Shown: positions 34,588-43,964 of the stretch, piece by piece | How the letters are laid out: each line of letters begins with the position of its first letter | Numbering within the stretch: the first letter of the stretch is position 1 | The notes under the pieces: model-generated | The model's input: the letters and a program-made list of their open reading frames with translations, nothing else | Database searches by the model: none | What the model was told of the DNA's origin: nothing | Assembly (NCBI GenBank): GCA_020025595.1 | Contig: JAHHRV010000001.1 | Location: forward strand, 248,001-312,000 | Direction: 5' to 3' | Length of the DNA: 64,000 bases | DNA from: Oscillospiraceae bacterium | GTDB lineage: Bacteria; Bacillota; Clostridia; Oscillospirales; Oscillospiraceae | Program-made: the position numbers and the translations under genes

Positions 34588-36858
34588 TTACTTCAGAATC
34601 CCGTTTCTCAAGGTGATATCCAGCATAATGCGTTTGATTTCTCTGGATTCTTCAAACTGGATGTCTGCTACGCCATTGGCGATGGATAGAACCACCCCGG
34701 GGCCGAAGTTTTTGTGGGTGACACGGCTTCCGATTTGTATGGTGGCTGCAATCTGTGCAACGGCAGCCTCCGGGATCGCCGTTTTGGCGGCAGGGACGTG
34801 TGTAGTATATTTCACGGAAGTGTCTCTGTTTTCCAGCATCTGGGCAAGGGTGAGCAGCTGCAGCTGCTCGGCGGGAAACTCCACCAGCAGATTGTCTTTG
34901 CAGTGAGCCAGAATCCTGCCTTTTCCAAAAGCTTTGTGGGTGTAGCTTTTACCGCACAGGTTCTGACTGAGGCTGCAGAATACATCATCGGGGTCGGCAG
35001 TCTCGATAGGGAGCGTTGAGAGAATCTCGGTTGTAAACTGAGAGCTTCTGTCCGGGCAGGTGAATAAATACAGCTCATTTTTGGCCCGGGTCATTGCTAC
35101 ATAATAAACCCGGCGGTCCTCTTCGTACTGCCGCAGGTCTTCCGGTGTTTTGATATCGGATAGCTTTTTAGACGGAAGAACGCCGTCGAGAATATCCAGA
35201 AGATACACCCGGTCGTATTCCAGTCCCTTGCTGGAATGTACGGTGGACAGCATCAGATGGTTGTCGGGTCGATCTACATGATTCTGAATCAGCAGCTTCA
35301 GCGTATCCAGTCGGCGCAGGAACGCATCCGGACTGGATTCTCGCTTGGCCAGCATACAGAGAATGTCAAATTTTCCGGCATCCAGCTTGTTTTGGGTGAC
35401 ATAGCTGCTGTAGCGACAGGTATTCCAGATTTGCAGAAGAGCCACTTCGGCAGACTGACCGGGCAGCTCCGGAAGCAGCGTATACAGATCTGCGGCACCA
35501 TCTTTGCCATAGCTGCTCAGTTCGGGGCAGTTTATCAGCTCCTGCAGAATGGTTTTTCCGGATTTGAGTCTCTCCTGACAGGCATACACGGCAGCCGATT
35601 TTGTAATAGGACTGCCGAATTTATAATAAATGCGCATGAAAATGTCTATATCCCGGGGGTTATAGGCAAAGCGGATGATATCGACGATATCGGTGACGAT
35701 TCGGTGAGAGAAAAACGAATCCTGGGACTTTTTGCAGTTGTAGCGGATGCCATTTCGCTCAAATAAGTCAATCAGAGGCAGAGCGCTGTCGTTGTTGCGA
35801 TACAGAACAGCGGTTTCCTGGGTGCAGTTCCGTCCGATCTCAAACAGATACTTGTATTGGGAAATGCGGTTGGCGGTGTAAATCCGCTGAATGGATTTTC
35901 CACTGCCCCGGGTAGGGATGATCTTCTTTTCGTAGCGGAAACGGTTCTTAGCCACAAAAACATTGGCAGCGGCCACGATTTCCTCTGTGGAGCGGTAGTT
36001 GCGCTCCATCAGCAGAATCTTTGCGCCGGGATAATCCGTTTGAAAATTCAGAAGTGCTTCGGGGTAGGCCGCCCGGAAGCCATAGATGCTCTGGTCTTCA
36101 TCGCCCACCATGAAAATATTCTGATGTTTCGCAGCCAGGAGCTTGATAATTTCGTGCTGAATCTTGGAGGTGTCCTGGGATTCATCCACGCAGATATACC
36201 GATAGCGATCCTGAAAGTAATCCAGGATTGTGGGATATCCTTTTAAGATGGTCAGAGCATACCCCATCTGATCATCAAAATCCATCAGCTGCTGCTGCCG
36301 GAGGCACGCGCAGTATGTCTGGAAAATCTGATCCATGTGGTTGATGCCCACATCGACTGTTTTGATTTCTTCCTCAGAAAGCATCATGTTTTTGATGTAG
36401 GTTATGCCGGTGCGAATGTCCTTGATGGTGCTTTCAGTGGGATATTCTCCGTTGAGTTGCTGATAGATCTGTCCCACGAGCTTTGCTGCGGCGTCATTTT
36501 CGATGACAGGGAAGGGCTGACGCCTGCCGTGAGAACCGGCATAGCATTTGATGATCTGAGAGGACAGACTGTTGATGGTGCAGATTTCCATGTCTTTGGC
36601 GTATTCGTTTCCGAACATGGATGCAAAGCGCAGTCTCATCTCGTCGGTGGCTGCGACGGTATAGGTCATGGTCAGAATATTTGCCGGAGCAATGTTTTTG
36701 CAGCACACCATGTATCCCAGGCGGGTGACCAGAACGGTTGTTTTTCCGCTTCCCGGAACTGCCAGAAGCAAAATGGCACCGTCCACCGTATGGACAGCCT
36801 CTTTTTGCTGGGGATTCAGTTTTTCAACAAATAACTGGTCAAATTGTGTCAATGTCAT
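34588..36858 (-). CDS. UvrD/PcrA-like SF1 DNA helicase
   Basis: A 756-residue ATP-dependent helicase. Walker A AVPGSGKTT (residues ~33-41), motif II VDESQD, motif III GDEDQSIYGFRAAYP, motif IV region MERNYRST, motif V STVHSSKGLEYDRVYL and motif VI YVAMTRAKNELYL are all present, so it is a complete UvrD/Rep/PcrA-type enzyme that unwinds DNA 3'-5' (family knowledge). The C-terminus has a short extension with a tudor-like repeat (THKAFGKGRILA and THKNFGPGVVLS) that in PcrA contacts RNA polymerase. It is monocistronic. A UvrD-like enzyme rather than main PcrA is possible. Confidence 0.9.
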   Translation of the reverse strand: MTLTQFDQLFVEKLNPQQKEAVHTVDGAILLLAVPGSGKTTVLVTRLGYMVCCKNIAPANILTMTYTVAATDEMRLRFASMFGNEYAKDMEICTINSLSSQIIKCYAGSHGRRQPFPVIENDAAAKLVGQIYQQLNGEYPTESTIKDIRTGITYIKNMMLSEEEIKTVDVGINHMDQIFQTYCACLRQQQLMDFDDQMGYALTILKGYPTILDYFQDRYRYICVDESQDTSKIQHEIIKLLAAKHQNIFMVGDEDQSIYGFRAAYPEALLNFQTDYPGAKILLMERNYRSTEEIVAAANVFVAKNRFRYEKKIIPTRGSGKSIQRIYTANRISQYKYLFEIGRNCTQETAVLYRNNDSALPLIDLFERNGIRYNCKKSQDSFFSHRIVTDIVDIIRFAYNPRDIDIFMRIYYKFGSPITKSAAVYACQERLKSGKTILQELINCPELSSYGKDGAADLYTLLPELPGQSAEVALLQIWNTCRYSSYVTQNKLDAGKFDILCMLAKRESSPDAFLRRLDTLKLLIQNHVDRPDNHLMLSTVHSSKGLEYDRVYLLDILDGVLPSKKLSDIKTPEDLRQYEEDRRVYYVAMTRAKNELYLFTCPDRSSQFTTEILSTLPIETADPDDVFCSLSQNLCGKSYTHKAFGKGRILAHCKDNLLVEFPAEQLQLLTLAQMLENRDTSVKYTTHVPAAKTAIPEAAVAQIAATIQIGSRVTHKNFGPGVVLSIANGVADIQFEESREIKRIMLDITLRNGILK

Positions 36859-36952
36859 GTGCTTTACCGCCTCAACTGGAAAATTTCTGTTGTTACTATT
36901 GTATAAATCATTCTGAATTTCGTCAAGGCCGCAGGCACGCCGGGAAGGGGCA

Positions 36953-38158
36953 TTACATCAGGCCGTGGCGCAGCTTGAATTCCAGAATTTTATGTACGGT
37001 TTCGTCCAGCTGCTGCCGGGAGAATTCGCCCCTTTCCACAGCGGAAATCACTGCGTCAAATGCCTGGGTAAAATTTTCGGGCATCAGCAGAATGTGGCAC
37101 CCTGATTGCAAAGCACCCAGAGCAGCTTCGCCGGAGGTATACCGGTTCGTAATTGCCCCCATGGAAAGAGAATCCGTGATTATGAGCCCCTCAAAGCCTA
37201 GCTTCTCTTTCAGAATATCGGTGACAAGGGTTCGGGACATGGTGGCGGGAAGGATATCCTCATCCATGCTGGGAACTGCGATGTGCCCCACCATGACGCA
37301 GTCTGCATCTGCTGCCTTCTGAAATGGCAGCCACTCGCACGCAGACAGCTCCGCTTCTGATTTATAGGTGACAGCCAGGTCGTCGTGGCTGTCCTGATCG
37401 GTGTCTCCGTGGCCGGGAAAATGCTTGAATACGGGGATGATATCCTGCTGGGTCAGCCCGTCGGCCATTGCTCGAGCGAGCATGGCAGCGGTTGCAGCAT
37501 CGGAGGAAAAAGCCCGTGTGCCGATGACAGGATTGTCAGGGTTGGTGTTGACATCTGCCACTGGCGCAAAATCCATATTAAAGCCGGATTCGCTGAGATA
37601 TGCGCCAATGGTATTGCCCATTTTCAGTGCAGCGGCAGGATCTGCGTCAGCACCTACTGCCCAGGCACTTTCGTATTGGGGCAGATCAAACCCCGGAGCG
37701 TTCGCAAGCCGTGCCACCAGACCGCCTTCTTCGTCCACGGATAAAAACGGCGCTAGTTTGCTGGCAGCTTGTAAATCGGTCAGAAAGGCCGTGACCTGAT
37801 TGGGAGATTCGATGTTGTTTGAAAACAGAATAAAACCGCCAACCGGATATTCTTGCAGCAGCTGCCGGGCCGAATCGCTGAAAGCAGTCTGGGCGTTGGA
37901 GTCCAGCGCTTCGGGGGCGATGATGAATAACTGACCGACCTTTTCTCTCAGGGACATTTCCTGCAGCATGGTATCGGCAGGGGAGGGCGGCAGCGTGGTC
38001 TGGGGCGGAACGGTGGTGGGTGCGGCGGTTGGGTATGTTTGCTGCATGACAGCCTGAGATTCAGGTGCTTCTGAATCTGAGGTACCGCAGCCCCACAGCA
38101 GTCCGCCTGCAAGCAGCACGCACAGGCAGGTCAGGATATAACGAAACTTTTTCTTCAC
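36953..38158 (-). CDS. glycoside hydrolase family 3 lipoprotein (NagZ-like)
   Basis: A 401-residue lipid-anchored enzyme. The signal peptide ends in LLWGC (lipobox), followed by a Pro/Thr-rich linker (residues ~40-60). The GH3 barrel carries the NagZ signature KHFPGHGDTDQDSH, with the catalytic His of the flexible loop, and the nucleophile aspartate in ITDSLSM. Such enzymes remove beta-linked N-acetylglucosamine, in Firmicutes from muropeptides or other glycans. Surface localisation differs from cytoplasmic E. coli NagZ and matches Bacillus NagZ. It is a single gene. Confidence 0.9.
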   Translation of the reverse strand: MKKKFRYILTCLCVLLAGGLLWGCGTSDSEAPESQAVMQQTYPTAAPTTVPPQTTLPPSPADTMLQEMSLREKVGQLFIIAPEALDSNAQTAFSDSARQLLQEYPVGGFILFSNNIESPNQVTAFLTDLQAASKLAPFLSVDEEGGLVARLANAPGFDLPQYESAWAVGADADPAAALKMGNTIGAYLSESGFNMDFAPVADVNTNPDNPVIGTRAFSSDAATAAMLARAMADGLTQQDIIPVFKHFPGHGDTDQDSHDDLAVTYKSEAELSACEWLPFQKAADADCVMVGHIAVPSMDEDILPATMSRTLVTDILKEKLGFEGLIITDSLSMGAITNRYTSGEAALGALQSGCHILLMPENFTQAFDAVISAVERGEFSRQQLDETVHKILEFKLRHGLM

Positions 38159-38269
38159 AGGAATAACCTCCCTTCAGAGCTAAAATCTGCATTGACTGTG
38201 TGACTATTTCATATCACAGAATTCCGGATTCGTCCAGAGTAGGTTTGCACCTAAAATGTCCGGAAAAAA

Positions 38270-38305
38270 CAAAGCCACCCAATCCGGTTCGATCAGATGG
38301 CTTTA
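38270..38305 (-). terminator. terminator of UPF0340 gene
   Basis: AAAGCCACC / AGATGGCTTT imperfect hairpin with a T-rich tail on the minus strand, downstream of the UPF0340 gene. Confidence 0.5.
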
Positions 38306-38328
38306 TCGGTGGATTCAAGAATAATCGC

Positions 38329-38880
38329 TTATTTGTATTCCTCCACATAGGCAGCCCGCTCGCCGCCGATGAATTTGGGGCGGGTTCTGGCGCAGAGAAT
38401 GTTTGCCTTGCCGATGGTAGATCTGGACAGACGCACAGGAACTGCAACTTCTTTCAGATGCATACCAATCAGGGTGCCGCCGATGTCCAGTCCGGCCTTT
38501 GCTTTGATATGCTCCACAGCAACGGGGTGGGTGAATGCCTTCCAGGCTGTGGTGGCAAAGGAGCCGCCAGCCTTGGGCTGAGGCTTTACATTCACGATTT
38601 CGTAGCCAAAGCGTTCTGCGGTTTCTTCTTCCACAATCAGTGCCCGGTTCAGATGCTCGCAGCACTGAACGGCAAGGGCGATTCCATGCTCCTGCAATAC
38701 GGGGTAAATGCCCGAGAATGCAGCCTCAGCTGCTTCCAGACTGGAATTCTTTCCGATGCGGCTGCCAATCATTTCACTGGAGGAGCAGCCGATTACAAGC
38801 AGATCTCCCTTTTTCAGATTTGCGGCTGCGATCAGCTCCTGAATGACGAGATTTGCCTGATTCTTGATTTCTTCCATCAT
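38329..38880 (-). CDS. UPF0340/TIGR01440 family protein
   Basis: A 183-residue protein of the conserved TIGR01440 (YwlG) family. The recognisable segments are VIGCSSSEMIGSRIG, a possible nucleotide- or sugar-phosphate-binding loop, and GLDIGGTLIGMHLKEVAVP. The family is widespread in Firmicutes, often near cell-wall or serine hydroxymethyltransferase genes; its biochemical function is not established. It starts at ATG 38880 (ATGATG, GGAGGT upstream). There is no signal sequence, so it is probably cytoplasmic. Confidence 0.85.
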   Translation of the reverse strand: MMEEIKNQANLVIQELIAAANLKKGDLLVIGCSSSEMIGSRIGKNSSLEAAEAAFSGIYPVLQEHGIALAVQCCEHLNRALIVEEETAERFGYEIVNVKPQPKAGGSFATTAWKAFTHPVAVEHIKAKAGLDIGGTLIGMHLKEVAVPVRLSRSTIGKANILCARTRPKFIGGERAAYVEEYK

Positions 38881-39106
38881 AGCTACCTCCGAGAATAAAG
38901 ATGGCTATATTATATCCGCAGGCTGGAATGTTGTCAAATTGAGATGCATGATAAGCAAAAAATGAGATTGCGGCGTGCAGTATCGTGAAAGCAGAGGAGA
39001 AAGTACCTCAAGCCCCAGCTTTGCTGAAATTTGAATATTTCATGACAAAATATCGCGTGATCTTTTGCGTTTTGTATTCTTACAATCATTTTTCTTTATT
39101 TTTAGC
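38881..39106. other. intergenic spacer upstream of MATE promoter
   Basis: No gene, RNA or repeat is recognised here; sequence is AT-rich toward the MATE promoter. Confidence 0.5.
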
Positions 39107-39135
39107 TTGACACATGAGCCGGATGCGATTATACT
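39107..39135 (+). promoter_or_regulatory. promoter of MATE gene
   Basis: Consensus TTGACA (39107-39112), 17 bp, TATACT (39130-39135). Confidence 0.75.
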
Positions 39136-39139
39136 ATAT

Positions 39140-39157
39140 TAGTCTGTTTCCGGACTA
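39140..39157 (+). promoter_or_regulatory. MarR operator copy 1 (MATE promoter)
   Basis: TAGTCTGTTTCCGGACTA, the same 18-bp TAGTC-N8-GACTA dyad found twice before the YbaK-MarR operon. It covers the predicted transcription start, an arrangement for steric repression. Confidence 0.75.
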
Positions 39158-39205
39158 AAAGATAAAATCAGGATCTGCGTCCTGATTGACAGAATAGAGG
39201 TTTCT

Positions 39206-40540
39206 ATGGAAGAAAATTTACTTTCGCAGCAATTTAATTTCGCAAAGCTGATGAAGTTCAGTGTTCCGACCATGATTATGATGGTGTTTTTGTCCCTGTA
39301 TCAAACCGTGGATGGTGTGTTCATCTCGAATCTGGTGGGCGAGCTGGCTTTGACGGCGCTGAATGTGGTTTATCCCTTTTCCAGTGTTGTCATCGCCATA
39401 GCGGTCATGCTGGCCAGCGGTGCAAGTGCAGTGATTGCGTTGAACATGGGCGAAGGCAAGCCCCGGGAAGCAAAGGAGAATTTCTCCTTTATCATTCTGG
39501 TTGCAATTCTGATTTCATCTGCCATTACCATACTGGGGCTGATTTTTATCAAGCCTCTGATATACTTCATGGGCGCAACACCGCGTATTTATCAGATGTG
39601 TTATGAATATCTGCAGATCATGATCCTGTCAACGCCTCTTGTAACACTTCAGCTCCTGTTTCAGGTGTTCTTTGTCACAGCAGGAAAGCCTAAGCTGGGA
39701 CTGATTCTGACGGTTTCCAGCGGCGTAGCCAACATCGTTCTGGATGCGGTTTTTGTAGGAACGATGCAGATGGGAATTCGCGGAGCTGCTCTTGCCACTG
39801 CGATTGGATACGCGATAACGGCGATTTACGGCCTTGCGTATTTTGTGTTCAACCGGAAAGGTTCGCTGTATCTGGTGAAACCCAAATTCCGTTTAGAGGT
39901 ATTGTGGAAGTCCTGTATCAATGGCAGCAGCGAAATGGTCAACAATCTGGCGATTGCAATTACCACACTGCTGTTTAATGTGGTGGGACTCCGCTTCCTG
40001 AAGGAAGAGGGCGTGGCGGCAATCGCCATCGTACTGTATGCGCAGTTTGTTATGACTGCCGTGTTTATGGGATATTCCAACGGTGTGGCACCTGTTTTTA
40101 GCTACAAATACGGAGCAGACGATCAGGCACAGATTCAGAAGCTGTTCAAAATCAGCATCCTGTTCGTTACGGGATTGTCTGTGATTGTCTTTCTGCTGGC
40201 GCTTGTGGTTGCACGGCCGATTGCAATGATTTTTGCTGCACATAATCCATATGTTTTGCAGCTGGCTGTGCACGGATTCTACCTGTTTTCCATATCGTTC
40301 CTGTTCACCGGATTGAATATCTTTGCTTCTGCACTTTTTACAGCGTTCTCCAACGGACTGGTATCCGGAATTCTCTCCTTTTTGCGCACCTTTGTGCTGT
40401 TGGTTGCGGCGCTGCTGATTTTGCCTGCGTGGATTGGAGCAGAAGGAATCTGGCTTGCGGTGCCTCTGGCAGAGGGAATTGCGGTGATCTTCTCCATCAT
40501 TGCCCTGTGTCTGGGGCCCTGGCGAAAGAAAAAAGCATAA
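39206..40540 (+). CDS. MATE-family multidrug efflux pump
   Basis: A 444-residue membrane protein with 12 hydrophobic helices in two six-helix halves. N-terminal FSVPTMIMMVFLSLYQTVDG and the SGASAVIALNMGEGKPREA loop are typical of NorM/DinF-type MATE transporters, which export cationic drugs using Na+ or H+ gradients. The promoter carries a MarR-type operator identical in plan to those of the marR operon on the opposite strand, so the pump is predicted to be induced with that operon. It is convergent with the UvrA-like gene. Confidence 0.93.
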   Translation: MEENLLSQQFNFAKLMKFSVPTMIMMVFLSLYQTVDGVFISNLVGELALTALNVVYPFSSVVIAIAVMLASGASAVIALNMGEGKPREAKENFSFIILVAILISSAITILGLIFIKPLIYFMGATPRIYQMCYEYLQIMILSTPLVTLQLLFQVFFVTAGKPKLGLILTVSSGVANIVLDAVFVGTMQMGIRGAALATAIGYAITAIYGLAYFVFNRKGSLYLVKPKFRLEVLWKSCINGSSEMVNNLAIAITTLLFNVVGLRFLKEEGVAAIAIVLYAQFVMTAVFMGYSNGVAPVFSYKYGADDQAQIQKLFKISILFVTGLSVIVFLLALVVARPIAMIFAAHNPYVLQLAVHGFYLFSISFLFTGLNIFASALFTAFSNGLVSGILSFLRTFVLLVAALLILPAWIGAEGIWLAVPLAEGIAVIFSIIALCLGPWRKKKA

Positions 40541-40551
40541 CTGAACAAAAG

Positions 40552-40594
40552 AAGGCCATTTCCCGCGAATCAGTTCCGGGAAATGGCCGTTTCT
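40552..40594. terminator. bidirectional terminator
   Basis: GGCCATTTCCC / GGGAAATGGCC stem with T-rich flank between MATE and UvrA-like genes. Confidence 0.8.
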
Positions 40595-40609
40595 TATTTT
40601 GTGACGGTA

Positions 40610-42877
40610 TCAAAGTTTTGCCGATGTGCCTTCCAGTGCTTTTTTCAGATACGGAGCTGTGACAGAGCTGTCGCACTCCAGCATCTGGGCAGGGGTACCG
40701 CTGAAGATGATCTGACCGCCCTCGGTACCGCCGCCGGGGCCGATTTCCACCACATAGTCGGCGGCCTTCAGCACCTCCAGATTGTGTTCGATCAGGAATA
40801 CGGAGTTGCCTTCGGCTACGATGCTTTCAAACAGGGCGATGATGTCCTGAACATCCTGCAGATGCAGTCCGTCGGTAGGCTCGTCCAGTATCAGAATCTG
40901 CCCCTTCTGACCAAGGTGAGAGGCGAGTTTCATTCTCTGCAGTTCGCCGCCGGACAGGGTGGACAGAGCCTGATTCAGGTGCAGATAAAACAGTCCCACA
41001 TCGGACAGAGGCTTCAGCTTCTTCTCAATGGAAGTTCCTGCAAACCGGTCCATGGCCTGACGGATGGTCATGTCCATCACCTGAGCGATGTTCAGCCCGT
41101 CCACTGTGTATTGCAGTGCTTCTTCAGAATAGCGCAGGCCGCCGCAGGCTTCGCAGACAGTCTCGATGGAGTCCATAAATGCCATTTCCGAAACGATTAC
41201 GCCCTTTCCCTGACACACAGGGCAGGCACCGGCGCCGTTGAAGGAGAACATACCGATTTTCTGTCCGGTTTCCTTTGCAAACATCTGGCGGATGTCATCG
41301 GCAACGCCCAGATAGGTTGCAGGCGTGGAGCGCAAACTGATACCGATGTTTTTTTGACTGATGAGGGTGACGGTTTCCGGGGACTGGTCGGCAAAAGCCT
41401 GCATCAGAGAGCTCTTGCCGGAGCCTGCAACACCGGCAATCACCGTGAACAGCCCCTTCGGCAGCTTGACGGATACATTATTCAGATTGTGCAGATTCAG
41501 ATGCTCCAGAGAGAACCATTCGCTGGCGGTTCTGGGATGCTCTTTTAACCCATTGTGCTGGCGCAGCAGCGAACCTGTCAGGGTGTTTCCGGCAACCAAC
41601 TCCGGGTAGGTGCCCTCAAACAGCACCTCACCGCCGGATGCACCTGCACCCGGGCCCATGTCAATAATGTGGTCGGCAATCTCCATCATCTCTTTGTGAT
41701 GCTCGACCATTAAGACGGTGTTTCCTCTGTCCCTGAGGCCGATGATCGCCTCGCTGAGTCTGTGAATATCATGGCTGTGCAGGCCGACACTGGGCTCGTC
41801 CAGCACATACAGCAGGTCAGAAAGGGAGGAATTGTTGTATTTTGCGATTTTACACCGCTGAGCCTCGCCGCCGGACAGAGTTCCCATGGCGCGGTCCAGT
41901 GTGAGATAGTCAAGGCCAATGTCAATCAGTGCCTGAATCCGGTTTCTCAGGGAGGTGACCATGTCCACGGCAATGGGATTGCTGATTCCGTCCAGCCATG
42001 CCAGAATATCCGGCAGAGGCATTTTTGTGACTTCGGCAATGTTTTTACCGCCGATCTTACATGAAAGAATGGTGGAATTCAGTCTGGCACCGTGGCACTC
42101 CGGGCACACGCCCTGGGTCACCAGAGGCTCCAGCTTTTTCCAGTGGACCTTGGCATCGTCCCGCTTGAGCATCCGGTTCATCCGGTACATGAGACCCTCG
42201 TATTTTCCATTTTTGTAATACTCAGGAGGCGGATTTTTCAGAGTCATCGGCTCCTGATAAAGGAACAGATGCAGCTCTTCCGGGGTGAAATCTCTGATTT
42301 TCTTGTTAGAATCGAAAAGTCCGCAAGCACCATAGTACAGCCACCGCCACTGACCCGGCTCGTAAGCTACATAGCGGATGACACCGGGATCGTTCAGACA
42401 CTTGTCGAAATCCACCAGCTTGTGAACATCCAGCTCTGTAATTTCACCCAGACCATCACAGCGGGGACATCTGCCCTGGGGATGGTTGAAAGAAAAGGAA
42501 TCAGAGTAGCCGACAAAAGGCTCACCCACCCGGGAGAAAAGCAGCCGGAGCAGGGAATAGGTGTCCGTATAGGTTCCCAGCGTGGAACGAACCTGGCCGG
42601 AGGGCTTTTTCTGATCGATGACAATTGCCGTGGGCAGATGATCGATGTGTCCCACATGGGGCCGACCGTATTTGGGCAGGTACCGCTGGGCAAAGCTGGG
42701 GAATGTGTCATTCAGTTCTCTGCGGGACTGGGCAGCAATCGTATCCAGCACCAGCGAGCTTTTTCCCGAACCGGAAACGCCGGTGACCACCGTGATCTGA
42801 TGCTTTGGAATCTCCACAGATACGTGCTTCAGGTTATTCTGTGTTGCATCTGTGACGCAGATTTTATCGTTCAGCAT
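40610..42877 (-). CDS. UvrA-like ABC ATPase (drug-resistance type)
   Basis: A 755-residue protein with two ABC ATPase units and UvrA zinc modules: Walker A GVSGSGKSS and GVAGSGKSS, two LSGGE signatures (GTLSGGEAQR and STLSGGELQR), and Cys motifs CPRCDGLG, CPECHGARL, CPVCQGKG and CEACGG. It is nearly 200 residues shorter than UvrA, as in class of UvrA paralogues (DrrC-like) that protect DNA or expel intercalating drugs; canonical repair cannot be excluded. ATG 42877 with AAGGAG was chosen over the upstream in-frame ATG at 42913. Last gene of the YbaK-nitroreductase-MarR-UvrA operon. Confidence 0.88.
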   Translation of the reverse strand: MLNDKICVTDATQNNLKHVSVEIPKHQITVVTGVSGSGKSSLVLDTIAAQSRRELNDTFPSFAQRYLPKYGRPHVGHIDHLPTAIVIDQKKPSGQVRSTLGTYTDTYSLLRLLFSRVGEPFVGYSDSFSFNHPQGRCPRCDGLGEITELDVHKLVDFDKCLNDPGVIRYVAYEPGQWRWLYYGACGLFDSNKKIRDFTPEELHLFLYQEPMTLKNPPPEYYKNGKYEGLMYRMNRMLKRDDAKVHWKKLEPLVTQGVCPECHGARLNSTILSCKIGGKNIAEVTKMPLPDILAWLDGISNPIAVDMVTSLRNRIQALIDIGLDYLTLDRAMGTLSGGEAQRCKIAKYNNSSLSDLLYVLDEPSVGLHSHDIHRLSEAIIGLRDRGNTVLMVEHHKEMMEIADHIIDMGPGAGASGGEVLFEGTYPELVAGNTLTGSLLRQHNGLKEHPRTASEWFSLEHLNLHNLNNVSVKLPKGLFTVIAGVAGSGKSSLMQAFADQSPETVTLISQKNIGISLRSTPATYLGVADDIRQMFAKETGQKIGMFSFNGAGACPVCQGKGVIVSEMAFMDSIETVCEACGGLRYSEEALQYTVDGLNIAQVMDMTIRQAMDRFAGTSIEKKLKPLSDVGLFYLHLNQALSTLSGGELQRMKLASHLGQKGQILILDEPTDGLHLQDVQDIIALFESIVAEGNSVFLIEHNLEVLKAADYVVEIGPGGGTEGGQIIFSGTPAQMLECDSSVTAPYLKKALEGTSAKL

Positions 42878-42958
42878 GATAACTCCTTTCATTTGATGTT
42901 TTCGCACGGACACAGGTGGAAGAGAGGGCTTCCACCTGTGCGTTTATGGGTATGAATT

Positions 42959-43384
42959 TTATGCCAGCTCCTGATCGAGATGATTCAGCAGGTGTTCCAG
43001 AAGACCGAAAAACTTCTCCCGTTCCTCTTGGGAGAGGGCTTCCAGAACTTTTTCTTCCGCCTCCTGCACGCTTCGCACATGCTGATTGCAGAATTCCTCG
43101 CCTTTTTCCGTCAGGTAAAGATCCTTCTGCTTTCGGGAGCCTTCTGCGAAAGCAAGCTGGACAAGACCTGCTTTTTCCAGGCTTGCCACTGCGGTGCAGA
43201 CGGTTTGTTTGGAATAGCACCAGTTTTCGCAGAACGAGTTCTGGCACAGGGGCTTGTCAGCCTCGCACAGTGCGTACAGAACCCAAAACTGTGCATCCGC
43301 AAGTCCGGCTCTTTTGGCGCAGCGATGATAGATTTCATCCTGCTTTTTTGTGAGACGATTCCATTTTGACAGTTCTTTCTTCAT
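42959..43384 (-). CDS. MarR-family transcriptional regulator
   Basis: A 141-residue winged-helix protein: KWNRLTKKQDEIYHRCAKRA (dimerisation helix), AQFWVLYALCEADKPLCQNSF (HTH), and SKQTVCTAVASLEKAGLVQL (recognition helix with the MarR pattern), with wing KDLYLTEKGEEF. Several cysteines (C20 region, C60 region, C66) raise the possibility of redox sensing, as in OhrR-type MarR proteins (inference). The ATG at 43384 is preferred; the open frame extends upstream but with no ribosome site. It sits third in the operon whose promoter holds two of its putative operators. Confidence 0.88.
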   Translation of the reverse strand: MKKELSKWNRLTKKQDEIYHRCAKRAGLADAQFWVLYALCEADKPLCQNSFCENWCYSKQTVCTAVASLEKAGLVQLAFAEGSRKQKDLYLTEKGEEFCNQHVRSVQEAEEKVLEALSQEEREKFFGLLEHLLNHLDQELA

Positions 43385-43418
43385 ATTTGAACCCTTCTTT
43401 GCAAGCTTCATTGCCTTG

Positions 43419-43931
43419 TTACAGGACTTGGACAACACTTTCCCGGCCCTTGCGGATATCGTGCTTGGGGGAGGGGGCTGCGTCCTCGGCGGCATAACCA
43501 ATGGGGAACAGGGCAATCAGATTGTAATCTGCCATTTCCGGATACATCTGTTTCAGAGCAGGTGCATCGAAGTGTCCCACCCAGGTGGTTGCAAGGCCCA
43601 GATCGGTAATCTGCAGCATGATGTGGGTTGCTACGATACTGGCATCTACATCGGCGAAGTTTCTGTTATCAAATGCTCTGACCCAGCCGGTGTCTTCCTT
43701 GTAGCCAACAACCAGGAAGGTGTCTGCACCAAAGGTATAGGTTGTTACTTTGTGGATATTCTGCTTTGATTCCGCAGAATCCATCAAAAAGATTTTATAC
43801 GGTTGAGTGTTGACCGCTGTGGGAGCTTTAATTGCGGTGTCCAGAATCTGATCCAGCAGCTCTTTCTCTACTTTCCGGTCTGAAAGCTTTCTGCAGGAGT
43901 ATCTTTTTTCTGCCAATTCCTTGAAATCCAT
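43419..43931 (-). CDS. nitroreductase-family flavoprotein
   Basis: A 170-residue FMN-dependent nitroreductase. RYSCRKLSDRKVEKELLDQI near the N-terminus gives the flavin-phosphate-binding Arg-Ser-x-Arg-like site, TAVNTQPYKIFLM the ring contact, and GLATTWVGHF the C-terminal flavin segment. Family members reduce nitroaromatics, quinones or flavins with NAD(P)H. In this operon, between YbaK and MarR, it probably takes part in a response to drugs or electrophiles. It starts 33 nt after the YbaK stop. Confidence 0.88.
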   Translation of the reverse strand: MDFKELAEKRYSCRKLSDRKVEKELLDQILDTAIKAPTAVNTQPYKIFLMDSAESKQNIHKVTTYTFGADTFLVVGYKEDTGWVRAFDNRNFADVDASIVATHIMLQITDLGLATTWVGHFDAPALKQMYPEMADYNLIALFPIGYAAEDAAPSPKHDIRKGRESVVQVL

Positions 43932-43964
43932 AAATTTACCATCCTTTCTGTATTGAAAACAAAA